From DAOTXK01 sp034435395 (lineage in GTDB: Bacteria; Chloroflexota; Anaerolineae; Aggregatilineales; Ch27): DNA of 12,923 nt. Of this stretch, positions 1 through 6,752 are shown in pieces. Location: positions 1 to 12,923 of the forward strand of contig DAOTXK010000174.1 of assembly GCA_034435395.1 (NCBI GenBank), in the 5' to 3' direction. Within the stretch, counting starts at the first letter, position 1. Each line of letters opens with the position of its first letter. The notes under the pieces were generated by a model, which was given only the letters and a program-made list of their open reading frames with translations, did no database searches and had not been told where the DNA came from. Both the position numbers and the translations under genes were made by a program.

Positions 1-168
1 GAGTACCTGAGGCTGTCCATCCTGGAACCCAACGACTTTCTGGTGCCCAACACAGCGGTTAATGTCTTCGCCGCCGGGGATATGAGCCTGATGTTCCAGC
101 AATACGCCGACTACCTGACCGTGGAAGACATCAATGATCTGGTCGCCTATATGCTGACCCTGGAATAA
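1..168 (+). CDS. C-terminal end of a class I c-type cytochrome (partial)
   Basis: The first 55 codons are open in frame 1 and end at TAA (166-168); the gene begins before the window. The fragment reads as the distal part of a class I cytochrome c domain. A segment ending in VPN is followed by GDMSLMFQQY, where a methionine would be the sixth haem ligand, and then by a last helix ending in DLVAYMLTLE, the usual amphipathic C-terminal helix of these domains. The CxxCH haem-attachment site would lie upstream and cannot be seen. Such proteins carry electrons outside the membrane or as a domain of a respiratory complex. No transmembrane segment is visible in this part. The family call rests on the C-terminal helix and the Met region only, so a fused or multi-domain protein is possible. 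Confidence 0.65.
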   Translation, partial: EYLRLSILEPNDFLVPNTAVNVFAAGDMSLMFQQYADYLTVEDINDLVAYMLTLE

Positions 169-198
169 GCGCCCGGCCTGCGGGCAATTTGACTGCTT

Positions 199-225
199 AC
201 GCTCTGCCCAGGCAGGGCGTTTTTA
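199..225 (+). terminator. Rho-independent terminator after the cytochrome gene
   Basis: An 8-bp stem (CGCTCTGC paired with GCAGGGCG, one G-T wobble, loop CCAG) at 200-219 is followed directly by five T residues at 220-224. It lies 31 bases after the cytochrome stop codon and separates that transcript from the ABC gene downstream. Confidence 0.85.
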
Positions 226-265
226 TTCCATATACACTCATCAGCGGCCCGTTTCCTCCCCCGGC

Positions 266-291
266 CGTCAGGCGCGTCAGCCAGGCGTCAG
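266..291 (+). repeat. Three direct copies of CGTCAG upstream of the ABC gene
   Basis: CGTCAG occurs at 266-271, 275-280 and 286-291, with starts 9 and 11 bases apart, between the terminator and the GTG start at 368. The spacing is near one helical turn, which could suit a regulator binding to one face of the DNA. No good promoter could be assigned next to it, so a function is speculative. Confidence 0.4.
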
Positions 292-354
292 ATTATCACT
301 GGCATGTCGCTTATTGAGTGAAGGCCCGTCCCATGTTAGCGTAAAGGGCGAAAC

Positions 355-359
355 AGGAG
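355..359 (+). promoter_or_regulatory. Ribosome binding site deciding a GTG start
   Basis: AGGAG ends 8 bases before GTG 368. This supports GTG 368 over the upstream in-frame TTG at 314, which has no comparable site and would only add residues before the ABC domain. Confidence 0.75.
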
Positions 360-367
360 CGCGAGCC

Positions 368-1243
368 GTGCCCGTCTACGAGGTCAACCACCTGACCAAG
401 TATTATCCCCAGCAGGCCACCCCGGCCAACGATGATCTTACCTTCACCGTGGAGACGGGTGAGGTTTTTGGGCTGCTGGGCGCGAACGGCGCGGGCAAAA
501 CCACCCTCGTCAAACAACTGGCCAACCTGCTGGCGCCGACAAGCGGGACCATCCGGCTGATGGGCAAAACCCTGACGGACGATCCGCTGTACACTCCCAG
601 TCGGATCGGCTACATGCCGCAAAGCGTCCACGCCCTGAACACGCTTACCGTCGCGGAGACGCTGTATTTCACCGCCCACCTGCGGGGCCTCTCGCGGCGG
701 GAGGCCCGCGCCGAGCGCGACCGCCTGCTGGATCGCTTCGGCCTGGGCCGCCTGGACTACTTCGCCACCCTGCCCATCCACCGTTCGGCCCTGATCCTGG
801 CGACGGTGTTCGCCTTTCTGGCGCTCTCCCTGCCGCCCACCCTGACGACGCTGGCCGCCGGATCGCTCATCCTGCGCCTGCCGCTGGTGCTCAGCCCCTG
901 GGCGCTGGTCGTGGTGCCGCTGACCAGCGTCAGCCTGAGCGGGCTGGGCGCATTGCTGGGCCTGGTGGGACGCACGCCGCAGGAAGTTGACAGCCTGAAC
1001 CTGCTGACCACCCTGATTCTGTTCGGCTTCGGCCCGGTCGTCATCCCGCCGGACCGTTTGCCGGCGCTTATCGTCCATCTGAGCGCCCTATCGCCCGCCA
1101 CCTACGCCGCCTCCGCCATCCGCCAGGCCGTGCTCGGCTGGTCGGACCGGCTGCCGCTGGCATTGGACCTGGCCGTCCTGTCAGCGCTGAGTATCGTGTT
1201 GTTGTGGCTGGTGAGCCAGCGCATGGAATGGCGGGAATGCTAG
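368..1243 (+). CDS. Hybrid ABC transporter: ATPase N-terminal half joined in frame to an ABC-2 permease C-terminal half
   Basis: This is a 291-residue reading frame with an unusual build. Residues 1-128 are the first half of an ABC ATPase: Walker A GANGAGKTT at 38-46, the Q-loop glutamine in MPQ at 83-85, and the start of the helical subdomain ending RLLDRFGLGRL. The signature LSGGQ, Walker B, D-loop and H-loop never follow. At about residue 129 (near base 752) the sequence turns into the middle of an ABC-2 type permease (YFATLPIHRSALILA) and continues through hydrophobic segments at about 140-158, 160-200, 207-228 and 265-283 to a normal-looking C-terminus. An intact pair would be an ATPase of roughly 300 residues and a permease of some 230-250 residues, so several hundred bases seem to be missing. 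The frame is preserved across the join. As written it cannot hydrolyse ATP by the usual mechanism. It is either a natural internal deletion, in effect a pseudogene, or an assembly collapse. Confidence 0.75.
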   Translation: MPVYEVNHLTKYYPQQATPANDDLTFTVETGEVFGLLGANGAGKTTLVKQLANLLAPTSGTIRLMGKTLTDDPLYTPSRIGYMPQSVHALNTLTVAETLYFTAHLRGLSRREARAERDRLLDRFGLGRLDYFATLPIHRSALILATVFAFLALSLPPTLTTLAAGSLILRLPLVLSPWALVVVPLTSVSLSGLGALLGLVGRTPQEVDSLNLLTTLILFGFGPVVIPPDRLPALIVHLSALSPATYAASAIRQAVLGWSDRLPLALDLAVLSALSIVLLWLVSQRMEWREC

Positions 1244-1311
1244 CCGAGCAGGCCACCCAGCGCCTGCGGAGGCTATTCGCCCGCCGCCAGCCAGTCAGGA
1301 GAGAGAGCCAT

Positions 1312-1806
1312 ATGTGGTACATCACGCGGCGAAATATTCGCCTGAGTTTGATGACCTGGGGGCCGGTGTTGACGGCCATGGCTGTGATGTTCATCGCCTC
1401 GGCGCAGCCCAAACTCCCACCGCTGACAGAACCCGTCACGGTCTATTTTTCGGGCGCGCTGCCGGTCTTCCCCGGCCTGTGGGACTTACTGATCAAAAAG
1501 AGCGCCCATGTGATCGCCTTCGGCGCGCTGGCGCTGTTGAATATGCGCGCCCTGCTGGCCTGGAAATCCTCGCTCCAGGAGGCCGCCCATCTGGCCATCG
1601 TGTTCACGGTGGGTTATGCCTTGCTGGACGAGCTTCACCAGGCATTCGTGCCCGGACGACACGCCTCCGGCCTCGATATAGGACTGGACTTCGTCGGCGC
1701 GGCGCTGTTCGCGCTGTTGGCCCGGCGGTATTATGCCCGCCATCCCCGGAAGCTGTCTGAGCAGCGCCAGCGGTTTATGGCGATTCTGGAGGAGAATATC
1801 GGGTAA
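1312..1806 (+). CDS. VanZ-like membrane protein
   Basis: A 164-residue protein with the VanZ-family pattern: the K-x-x-H turn (IKKSAHVIAFGALALL, 61-76) and the conserved block DELHQAFVPGRHAS (106-119) followed by D122 and D126 in LDIGLDFVGA. Hydrophobic segments lie at about 13-30, 65-80, 92-106 and 124-138, so it is an inner-membrane protein. VanZ itself gives low-level teicoplanin resistance, but most members of the family have no known role, and resistance should not be assumed here. I chose ATG 1312 because AGGAG at 1297-1301 sits 10 bases upstream; the frame is open back to 1204, which would overlap the ABC gene. The gap to that gene is 68 bases, and the phosphatase follows 43 bases later on the same strand, so the three may share a transcript. 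Confidence 0.82.
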   Translation: MWYITRRNIRLSLMTWGPVLTAMAVMFIASAQPKLPPLTEPVTVYFSGALPVFPGLWDLLIKKSAHVIAFGALALLNMRALLAWKSSLQEAAHLAIVFTVGYALLDELHQAFVPGRHASGLDIGLDFVGAALFALLARRYYARHPRKLSEQRQRFMAILEENIG

Positions 1807-1849
1807 ACTAGGCGAGCGTAAGGGTTCACTCGCCCGGCGGAGCGCAGGC

Positions 1850-2572
1850 ATGAACTACGAAGCGATCCTGTTTGACATGGACGGCGTTATCGTCGACACG
1901 CACCAATCTGTCACCGCTTTCTGGGAGCGTTGGGCGGCCAAACACGGCGTGCACATCTCGGCGGCGGACTTCGTACAGCAGGTGTATGGGCGACCGGGAA
2001 CCCATACGCTGGATGCCCTGTTCCCCATGCTGAATGAAGACGACCGCCAGGCCATTTTTGATGATATGGCCGCCTATGAGGTTCGCCTGATTTACACCGC
2101 GGTCAACGGCGCGGTGGATTGCCTGCGGGCGTTGCGGCGGCATGGCGTGCCGACGGCGCTGGTCACCAGCGGCGCGCGCTGGAAGGTCCAGGCGGTGGCC
2201 GGGCAGCTGGGGCTGGACGGCCTGTTCACCACCCAGGTCACAGTGGAGGACATTCACCAGGGCAAACCCCATCCTGAGGGCTACCTGCTGGCCGCCCATC
2301 GACTGGGAAAAGCGCCGGAGCGCTGCATCGTCTTCGAGGACGCCATCAGCGGCGTGGAGGCAGCGGTCGCCGCCGGGGCGTTGTGCATCGGCGTGCAGGC
2401 CGCAGGGGACCCATCGTCGCTGCTGACGGCAGGCGCGCAAACCGTCATCCCGGATTTCAGCGCCGTGCGCCTCCAGACCAGCGCCGACGCCCTGACCCTG
2501 CACCTCGGCCCATCATACCGCCTGTCCCTGATCGGGCGAACGCCGCCCAACCTCGGCCCGACTTTTCCGTAG
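1850..2572 (+). CDS. HAD-superfamily phosphatase, beta-phosphoglucomutase/sugar phosphatase type
   Basis: A 240-residue haloacid dehalogenase-like enzyme with all four motifs. Motif I is FDMDGVIVDT, with nucleophile D9 and general acid/base D11. Motif II is LVTSGAR (104-110). Motif III is K139 in QGKPHPEGYL. Motif IV is FEDAISGVEAA, with E163 and D164 for magnesium. The helical cap between residues 15 and 90 is of subclass I, as in phosphatases acting on small sugar or glycerol phosphates; KPHPEGYL resembles glycerol- and sugar-phosphate phosphatases. The substrate cannot be told from sequence. ATG 1850 was chosen because motif I follows immediately and GGAG at 1839-1842 is 7 bases upstream; the frame is open further upstream but overlaps the VanZ-like gene. 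The last 20 or so residues, after LHLG, look like a non-conserved tail and are encoded in the stretch overlapping the convergent kinase gene. Confidence 0.87.
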   Translation: MNYEAILFDMDGVIVDTHQSVTAFWERWAAKHGVHISAADFVQQVYGRPGTHTLDALFPMLNEDDRQAIFDDMAAYEVRLIYTAVNGAVDCLRALRRHGVPTALVTSGARWKVQAVAGQLGLDGLFTTQVTVEDIHQGKPHPEGYLLAAHRLGKAPERCIVFEDAISGVEAAVAAGALCIGVQAAGDPSSLLTAGAQTVIPDFSAVRLQTSADALTLHLGPSYRLSLIGRTPPNLGPTFP

Positions 2573-4834
2573 CGACTCCGGCAGAACTGACGGCTGGCGC
2601 TCCAGAGCCATGGTCACCGGCGACGTGAGCGGCAGCGCGCAGATCACCCGGGTGCCCTGGCCCTGGCGGCTCTCCAGCCGGATCGAGCCGCCGTGCGCCT
2701 GAATGACGCTCCGGGCGATGAACAGGCCCTGCCCCATGCCCGGCACGCGCAAGACCGATCCGTCTGGCATCAGGGGCGTCCCCCGGTAAAAGCGGGTGAA
2801 CAGATTGGGCTGGTCCTGGGCGCTGATGCCGACCCCCGTGTCGCGCACGATCAGCTCGGCAGCGCTCTCGGACTGCTGCCGAACAATCAGCGTGATCTTG
2901 CCGCCCGGCAGCGTGTATTTGATCGCGTTGTCCAGCAGGTTCCCCAGCGCCCAGCGCAGGCGTCGTTCGTCTCCCAGCACGTACATCTCCCGCTGCAACA
3001 CCATCACTTCCAATTCCAGTTCCGAAGCCTGAGCCGCCGGACCCCATTCGACCGCCAGATCGTTCACCAGCGCCTCCACCAGCAGCGGGGACTGGGCGGC
3101 ATCCAGCTGTTCCGGCCCCAGATCGGCCAGATCGCGCAGCTGGGTCACCAGACGCTGGAGCCGGATGGTGTGGCGCATGACCTCATAAGCGAAACGCTGG
3201 AGGGGCGGGTCAGCATCAGCGGGCGAACGCACCGCCACCAGCTCCAGCAGCGGTTCCTGCACATCGCGGGAAAGCTCCAGCAGCAACTCTTCCCGCGCCT
3301 TTTCCTGCTGCACCTGCGCCGTGATGTCGCGGATCACGATCACCGTGCCAATGCGCCGGCCGCTGATCGTCAGGATCGCCGCCGCCTGCGCGCTCAGGAC
3401 CCGTCCTTCCAGAGGGACCCGCTGCGGCGCGCCCAGGGTATAGATACCGGGAGCCAGCGCCGGGCCCAGCACGTCCGTCACCGCGGCGGTCAGCTCACTG
3501 AACCCGCTGCTGCGAAACGCCCGCTGCGACCCCAACAGTTCGCGCGCCCTCTCGTTCATAAGCAACACGCGCCCGTCAAGGTCCTGCACCACGACTCCAT
3601 CCGGCATCGACTCAAAGATGGCTGCCAGACGGGCATTCTCGCGCCGTTGGCGGCGCATCATGGCGTGGAGTGATTCCTGCCGCTGCTGCACCCGGTCGGC
3701 GTAGACATCCAGGCTGCGCCCCAGCTCGCCGATTTCATCCCTGGTCCGCAGGTGTGTCCGCGCCCCAATGTCACCGCGCGCCAGCGCCTGCGCGGTCGCC
3801 GTCACGCGACCGACACGCCCCAGGATGTATCCCACGCCGCCATACCCGGCGATCACCACCACCGCCGCCAGGGAAGCCATGAGCAGACCGAGCAATTGCC
3901 GGCCCAGATCGGCGGCATAGGGCAGGCTGCTGGGCAGGTAAACAGCCAGCACGCCCAATGTGCTGCCGCCGAGCGTAAACCGCAGATTGGCCGCCTGGTA
4001 AGGATAACCGGCAATCGTCAGCGGCTGGCGGGGAAGCTCCCCCACGGCGCTCAGGGCCTGCTGCACCTGCTCTGGCGTGATCGTCAGGGCTTCATAGAGA
4101 CCATCCCGCGCCTGGAAGGTGGTCTGCATCAATTGAGCCGTCGTGTCAAACAGGGCCACCTGGGCCAGACTGCTGCCTCGCAGGGCATCCAGCACCCGTT
4201 CCAGGCGCATCCCGACCCAGACCTGCCCGACCATCATGTCATCCTGGACAAGGAGGGCGGCCACATACAGCATGAACCCCTCCGGCGTGCTCGCCAGGCC
4301 CGTCGCTGGCGAGCGCCCATCCCGGGTGAGGGCCAGAGCCAGGGCCTGCCCGGCGCGGTTGACGCCGCCGCTGGCGACGTATTGGGTCCGGCTGTCCGGG
4401 GCGGCGCGCCGCAGATGAATCACTTCGACGCCGTCGGAATCCAGCAGGATGACGCCATCCAGGTCCCCGGCGATGGCTTCTGCCTCCAGGATACGCCGCA
4501 ACCACTCCCCATCCCCCGCTAGGAGGGCATCGACCACCCCCTGGGTAAAGGCGATGCGCGTGGTTTCGTCAACAAGCTCCTCATAGAGCGCCTGCATCCC
4601 ATTCTGCGCGCCCCGCGCCGCCAGTTGGAGCTGGGTGACTTCCGCCACCTGCCCGCTGCGCGCCAGGGAACCGGTGACCAGATAGGTCACAATCATGGCG
4701 AAGGCCAGCAGGATGGCAAACAACGGCGTTAACAGCTTCCAGCGCAGCGAGAAAAAGTCCGCCTCCCGCTCAAAGGGGTCCTCGTCACCGCCCCGAAGGG
4801 ATGGATTGAAGCCGGAAAAACGATCGGTCGCCAT
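2513..4834 (-). CDS. Membrane sensor histidine kinase lacking the phosphoacceptor histidine (probable pseudokinase)
   Basis: A 773-residue protein in the layout of a transmembrane sensor kinase. It has a charged cytoplasmic start (1-33), a membrane helix (34-54), and an extracytoplasmic region of about 255 residues with two PAS/Cache-like stretches (VILLDSDGVEVI and VALFDTTAQLM). A second membrane helix (314-338), HAMP (about 338-390), PAS (about 396-505), a dimerisation helix pair (about 512-572) and a HATPase domain (about 615-738) follow. The ATPase boxes are complete: N box with N636, G1 DTGVGI (665-670), F box FTRFYRG, G2 GMGQGLF. The H-box reads LSRDVQEPLLEL (521-532) where the family has SHELRTPLT, so arginine 523 replaces the phosphorylated histidine. 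ATG 4834 was chosen over ATG 4963 because the first 43 residues of the longer form are not domain-like and lie across a TATAAT. The PAS, N box and G2 regions closely match the kinase at 11387-12790. It lies 151 bases downstream of the M23 gene on the same strand. Confidence 0.9.
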   Translation of the reverse strand: MATDRFSGFNPSLRGGDEDPFEREADFFSLRWKLLTPLFAILLAFAMIVTYLVTGSLARSGQVAEVTQLQLAARGAQNGMQALYEELVDETTRIAFTQGVVDALLAGDGEWLRRILEAEAIAGDLDGVILLDSDGVEVIHLRRAAPDSRTQYVASGGVNRAGQALALALTRDGRSPATGLASTPEGFMLYVAALLVQDDMMVGQVWVGMRLERVLDALRGSSLAQVALFDTTAQLMQTTFQARDGLYEALTITPEQVQQALSAVGELPRQPLTIAGYPYQAANLRFTLGGSTLGVLAVYLPSSLPYAADLGRQLLGLLMASLAAVVVIAGYGGVGYILGRVGRVTATAQALARGDIGARTHLRTRDEIGELGRSLDVYADRVQQRQESLHAMMRRQRRENARLAAIFESMPDGVVVQDLDGRVLLMNERARELLGSQRAFRSSGFSELTAAVTDVLGPALAPGIYTLGAPQRVPLEGRVLSAQAAAILTISGRRIGTVIVIRDITAQVQQEKAREELLLELSRDVQEPLLELVAVRSPADADPPLQRFAYEVMRHTIRLQRLVTQLRDLADLGPEQLDAAQSPLLVEALVNDLAVEWGPAAQASELELEVMVLQREMYVLGDERRLRWALGNLLDNAIKYTLPGGKITLIVRQQSESAAELIVRDTGVGISAQDQPNLFTRFYRGTPLMPDGSVLRVPGMGQGLFIARSVIQAHGGSIRLESRQGQGTRVICALPLTSPVTMALERQPSVLPESLRKSRAEVGRRSPDQGQAV

Positions 4835-4915
4835 CAGGCACCACTCTCTACCGCAGCGGCGAAAGATCACGAAACCGTCCGGGGCAGCCAGGTCCGCCGC
4901 GTCCGGGGTGAAGGC

Positions 4916-4921
4916 ATTATA
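4916..4921 (-). promoter_or_regulatory. Possible -10 element for the membrane kinase gene
   Basis: A perfect TATAAT reads on the minus strand about 80 bases upstream of ATG 4834, in the gap after the M23 gene. Hexamers 16-18 bases further upstream (for example TAGCTC at 4939-4944) are poor -35 matches, so this is a candidate only. It suggests the kinase need not depend on readthrough from the peptidase gene. Confidence 0.35.
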
Positions 4922-4985
4922 GTCGGAACCAGGGCCGGGAGCTATCCAGGTGAGCCGGACCAACCGGGTCGTTCGTGGCTGCGAC

Positions 4986-5855
4986 CTAACACCAACCGTA
5001 GCCCCGGCTCTCGAAGGTCAGTGGATCGACGGGCACGTCATTGATCCGCACCTCGTAATGAATGTGCGGGCCGGAGCTATTGCCGGTGTTCCCGCTGAAG
5101 GCGATCACGCTCCCTGCGCCGACCCGCTGGCCTTCCATCACGTTGAAAGCGCTCAGATGCGCGTAATAGGTGATGAACGCGCCGTTTTGGATGATCACCA
5201 GGTTGCCATAGCCGACCGTGCTCCAGCCAGCAAAGATCACCGTGCCGCTGTGGGTGGCGGTGACCGGCGTCCCGACCGGAACGCCGAAGTCGACTCCGCT
5301 GTGCCAGGGGTGGAACCGCTGGGTCAGGATGCCGCCCGTCGGCATCCCACGCGGCGCACAGCCTTCCCCGCCATAGGGTTCCGGTGGCGGCCCACCCAGC
5401 GGCGATACCAGTGGGGCCTGGGTAGGCAGAATACCTTCGTCGCCTGATGGCTGTAACACGGGGGAGGTGGGAAAGGGGATCACCGTCGGCGGCGGGCGCG
5501 CCGTGCCGATCACCACCTGAGCATTGCCGGCCTGGGGCAGATACGCGCCGACCGGCATCACACCCCCCAGCACGGCCAGCGGCTGCACGTCATACAGGCC
5601 CTGGTTGTGCGCCAGCGCCTCCACAATAGCCGGATCAACCTGGGCAAAAGGCGTCAATGGCGGGGGGAGGGGCGCGCCGGCGGTCGGTTCCCAGTACCAG
5701 GGGATAACATCCAGCTGACTCCGCTCGGCGACCAGACTTCCCACCAGGTAGGCCGCCCCGGCGACCACGCCAAAAACAAGCGCGGCCAGCAGCGCTGCCG
5801 ACACGTACCGCCTCCATGGCCGCTCCGGCGGGGGAGTCTGTGGATGTTCGGTCAT
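4986..5855 (-). CDS. Membrane-anchored M23 family peptidase (LytM/NlpD-like)
   Basis: A 289-residue protein with a short basic, proline-rich start, one membrane helix (about 18-42), a low-complexity proline-rich linker (about 55-165) and a C-terminal M23 domain (about 166-285). The zinc site is complete: H185 and D189 in HSGVDFG, and H266 in the HIH motif at 264-266, with H233 in YYAHLS as the further active-site histidine. The family cuts peptide cross-bridges in peptidoglycan. With the anchor, the domain would face outside the cytoplasmic membrane. Because catalytic residues are intact, it is more likely an active cell-wall hydrolase than an EnvC-type activator. No clear ribosome binding site precedes ATG 5855, and the frame has no earlier ATG, so the start is uncertain by a few codons. 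The sensor kinase follows 151 bases downstream, so a cell-envelope link between the two is possible but unproven. Confidence 0.9.
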   Translation of the reverse strand: MTEHPQTPPPERPWRRYVSAALLAALVFGVVAGAAYLVGSLVAERSQLDVIPWYWEPTAGAPLPPPLTPFAQVDPAIVEALAHNQGLYDVQPLAVLGGVMPVGAYLPQAGNAQVVIGTARPPPTVIPFPTSPVLQPSGDEGILPTQAPLVSPLGGPPPEPYGGEGCAPRGMPTGGILTQRFHPWHSGVDFGVPVGTPVTATHSGTVIFAGWSTVGYGNLVIIQNGAFITYYAHLSAFNVMEGQRVGAGSVIAFSGNTGNSSGPHIHYEVRINDVPVDPLTFESRGYGWC

Positions 5856-6172
5856 CGGTCGATTCGCGAGCCAGGGACGGGAGGTTGAGGCCGCTCACCG
5901 TCGTGCCGATCAACGCCCAGACATCATCGCTCGCGCCATGGCTATTGTACAGGCAACCGGGGAACAGGCGCATCTTGCCCAGGGGCCATGTGTTGTACCC
6001 TGTGGAAGCCGGGCAGACTTCGATGGGACACCAGGAAGAAACAGCGCTTCACCCGGATTCGCCGCCCGCGTCCCAGGCTGCGGCGCACTTCATGACGGGG
6101 CACTGAGATGAGGTAGAGAATCGATGAGCGCCGGTGTCGTGGCGGCTCTGAACCAGATAACTCAGGTGGGTA

Positions 6173-6185
6173 GTCGTACAACGAC
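6173..6185. repeat. Short inverted repeat GTCGT-ACA-ACGAC
   Basis: A perfect 5-bp inverted repeat with a 3-base centre sits 7 bases upstream of TATACT (6193-6198), a -10-like hexamer reading towards mgsA. The placement would suit an operator, but the repeat is short and may be chance. Confidence 0.3.
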
Positions 6186-6225
6186 ATAACCCTATACTGT
6201 AGGTGTTGGTTCGTGGGGCCGTGGG

Positions 6226-6255
6226 TGGACACGCGGCGCTTATATTAGGTATTAT
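6226..6255 (+). promoter_or_regulatory. Candidate sigma-70-type promoter for mgsA
   Basis: TGGACA at 6226-6231 and TATTAT at 6250-6255 are separated by 18 bases and lie in the AT-rich part of the gap, giving a leader of about 95 bases before mgsA. A perfect TTGACA at 6296-6301 has no -10 partner at 16-18 bases, so this pair is preferred. Confidence 0.4.
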
Positions 6256-6333
6256 ACCGCACTTTCGCCGCGAGTCGATCAACAATAACAAACCCTTGAC
6301 AAAACGTTCGCCCCGTGCCGCGAGCCAATGATG

Positions 6334-6351
6334 CCTCTGCCAGGCAGGAGG
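6334..6351 (+). promoter_or_regulatory. mgsA ribosome binding site, possibly held in a hairpin
   Basis: AGGAGG at 6346-6351 is 7 bases from ATG 6359 and is the strongest Shine-Dalgarno in the window. The bases just before it, CCTCTG at 6334-6339, can pair with CAGGAGG at 6345-6351 with one bulged G and a CCAGG loop, which would mask the site in the RNA. Confidence 0.5.
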
Positions 6352-6358
6352 ATTGATG

Positions 6359-6736
6359 ATGCCAGAAATCAAAACCCTGGCCCTGATCGCTCACGATGGC
6401 AAAAAGGCCGATATGGTGGCCTTCGCCATGGAACACAGGGATATCCTGGCCCGCTACGAGCTGGTCGCCACCCGCACCACCGGCCAGTTGCTGGCCGAGA
6501 AGTGCGGCCTGCCCGTCCAGGAGGTGCTCTCCGGCCCGCTGGGCGGCGATGCCCAGATCGCGGCGAGGGTGGCGGAAGGTGACATCGAAGCCGTCTTTTT
6601 CTTTGTCGATCCTCTGGGCAAGCACCCGCACGATCCCGACATTCAGGGCTTGCTGCGCATCTGCAACGTGCACAACGTGCCGCTGGCCACCAACACGGCC
6701 ACCGCCGCCTATATCATCTCCCCCAAAGCGCTCTAA
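6359..6736 (+). CDS. mgsA: Methylglyoxal synthase
   Basis: A 125-residue enzyme that converts dihydroxyacetone phosphate to methylglyoxal and phosphate, a bypass of lower glycolysis used when sugar phosphates build up. The expected active-site residues are all present and keep the spacing of the Escherichia coli enzyme, offset by 7: H12 in LIAHDGKK, D64 in GGDAQIA, D84 in FFVDPL, and H91 and D94 in PHDPD. The phosphate-binding stretches LIAHDGKK and TRTTGQL are also there. Length matches the shorter members of the family. Three in-frame start codons lie together (TTG 6353, ATG 6356, ATG 6359); ATG 6359 has the best distance to AGGAGG. The gene stands alone, divergent from the M23 gene, and converges on the PCW-protein gene with 16 bases between stop codons. 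The cytosolic sugar-phosphate phosphatase at 1850-2572 acts on related metabolites, but a link is only a guess. Confidence 0.96.
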   Translation: MPEIKTLALIAHDGKKADMVAFAMEHRDILARYELVATRTTGQLLAEKCGLPVQEVLSGPLGGDAQIAARVAEGDIEAVFFFVDPLGKHPHDPDIQGLLRICNVHNVPLATNTATAAYIISPKAL

Positions 6737-6752
6737 CGCCGCCGCGCACCCA

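Larger units (their letters stand above)
5856..6358. other. Noncoding stretch between the M23 gene and mgsA
   Basis: About 500 bases separate the divergent starts of the peptidase and mgsA. Open frames here give protein with no recognisable family and basic, low-complexity composition, so I call it noncoding. The part from about 6160 to 6310 is clearly richer in A and T than its surroundings and holds the promoter-like elements listed separately. I see no convincing promoter for the peptidase: TACAAT reads on the minus strand at 5944-5949, without a partner -35. The stretch 5960-6150 shows nothing I can name. Confidence 0.6.

Noticed and set aside
311..1078. Long minus-strand open frame (255 codons) opposite the ABC hybrid gene
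   Set aside because: It is rich in Gln, Arg and Gly with no domain, a typical antisense shadow of a GC-rich gene. The plus strand has clear ABC motifs.
2693..3673. Plus-strand open frame of 326 codons within the membrane kinase gene
   Set aside because: It is His-, Gln- and Arg-rich with no domain. It lies opposite the PAS and ATPase regions of the kinase, which are unmistakable.
4835..4963. Longer start (ATG 4963) for the membrane kinase
   Set aside because: The extra 43 residues resemble no domain and would span a TATAAT. ATG 4834 directly precedes the expected cytoplasmic start and first membrane helix.
6296..6301. Perfect TTGACA close to mgsA
   Set aside because: No -10 hexamer lies 15-19 bases downstream; that position is GC-rich. 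The TGGACA/TATTAT pair upstream is better.
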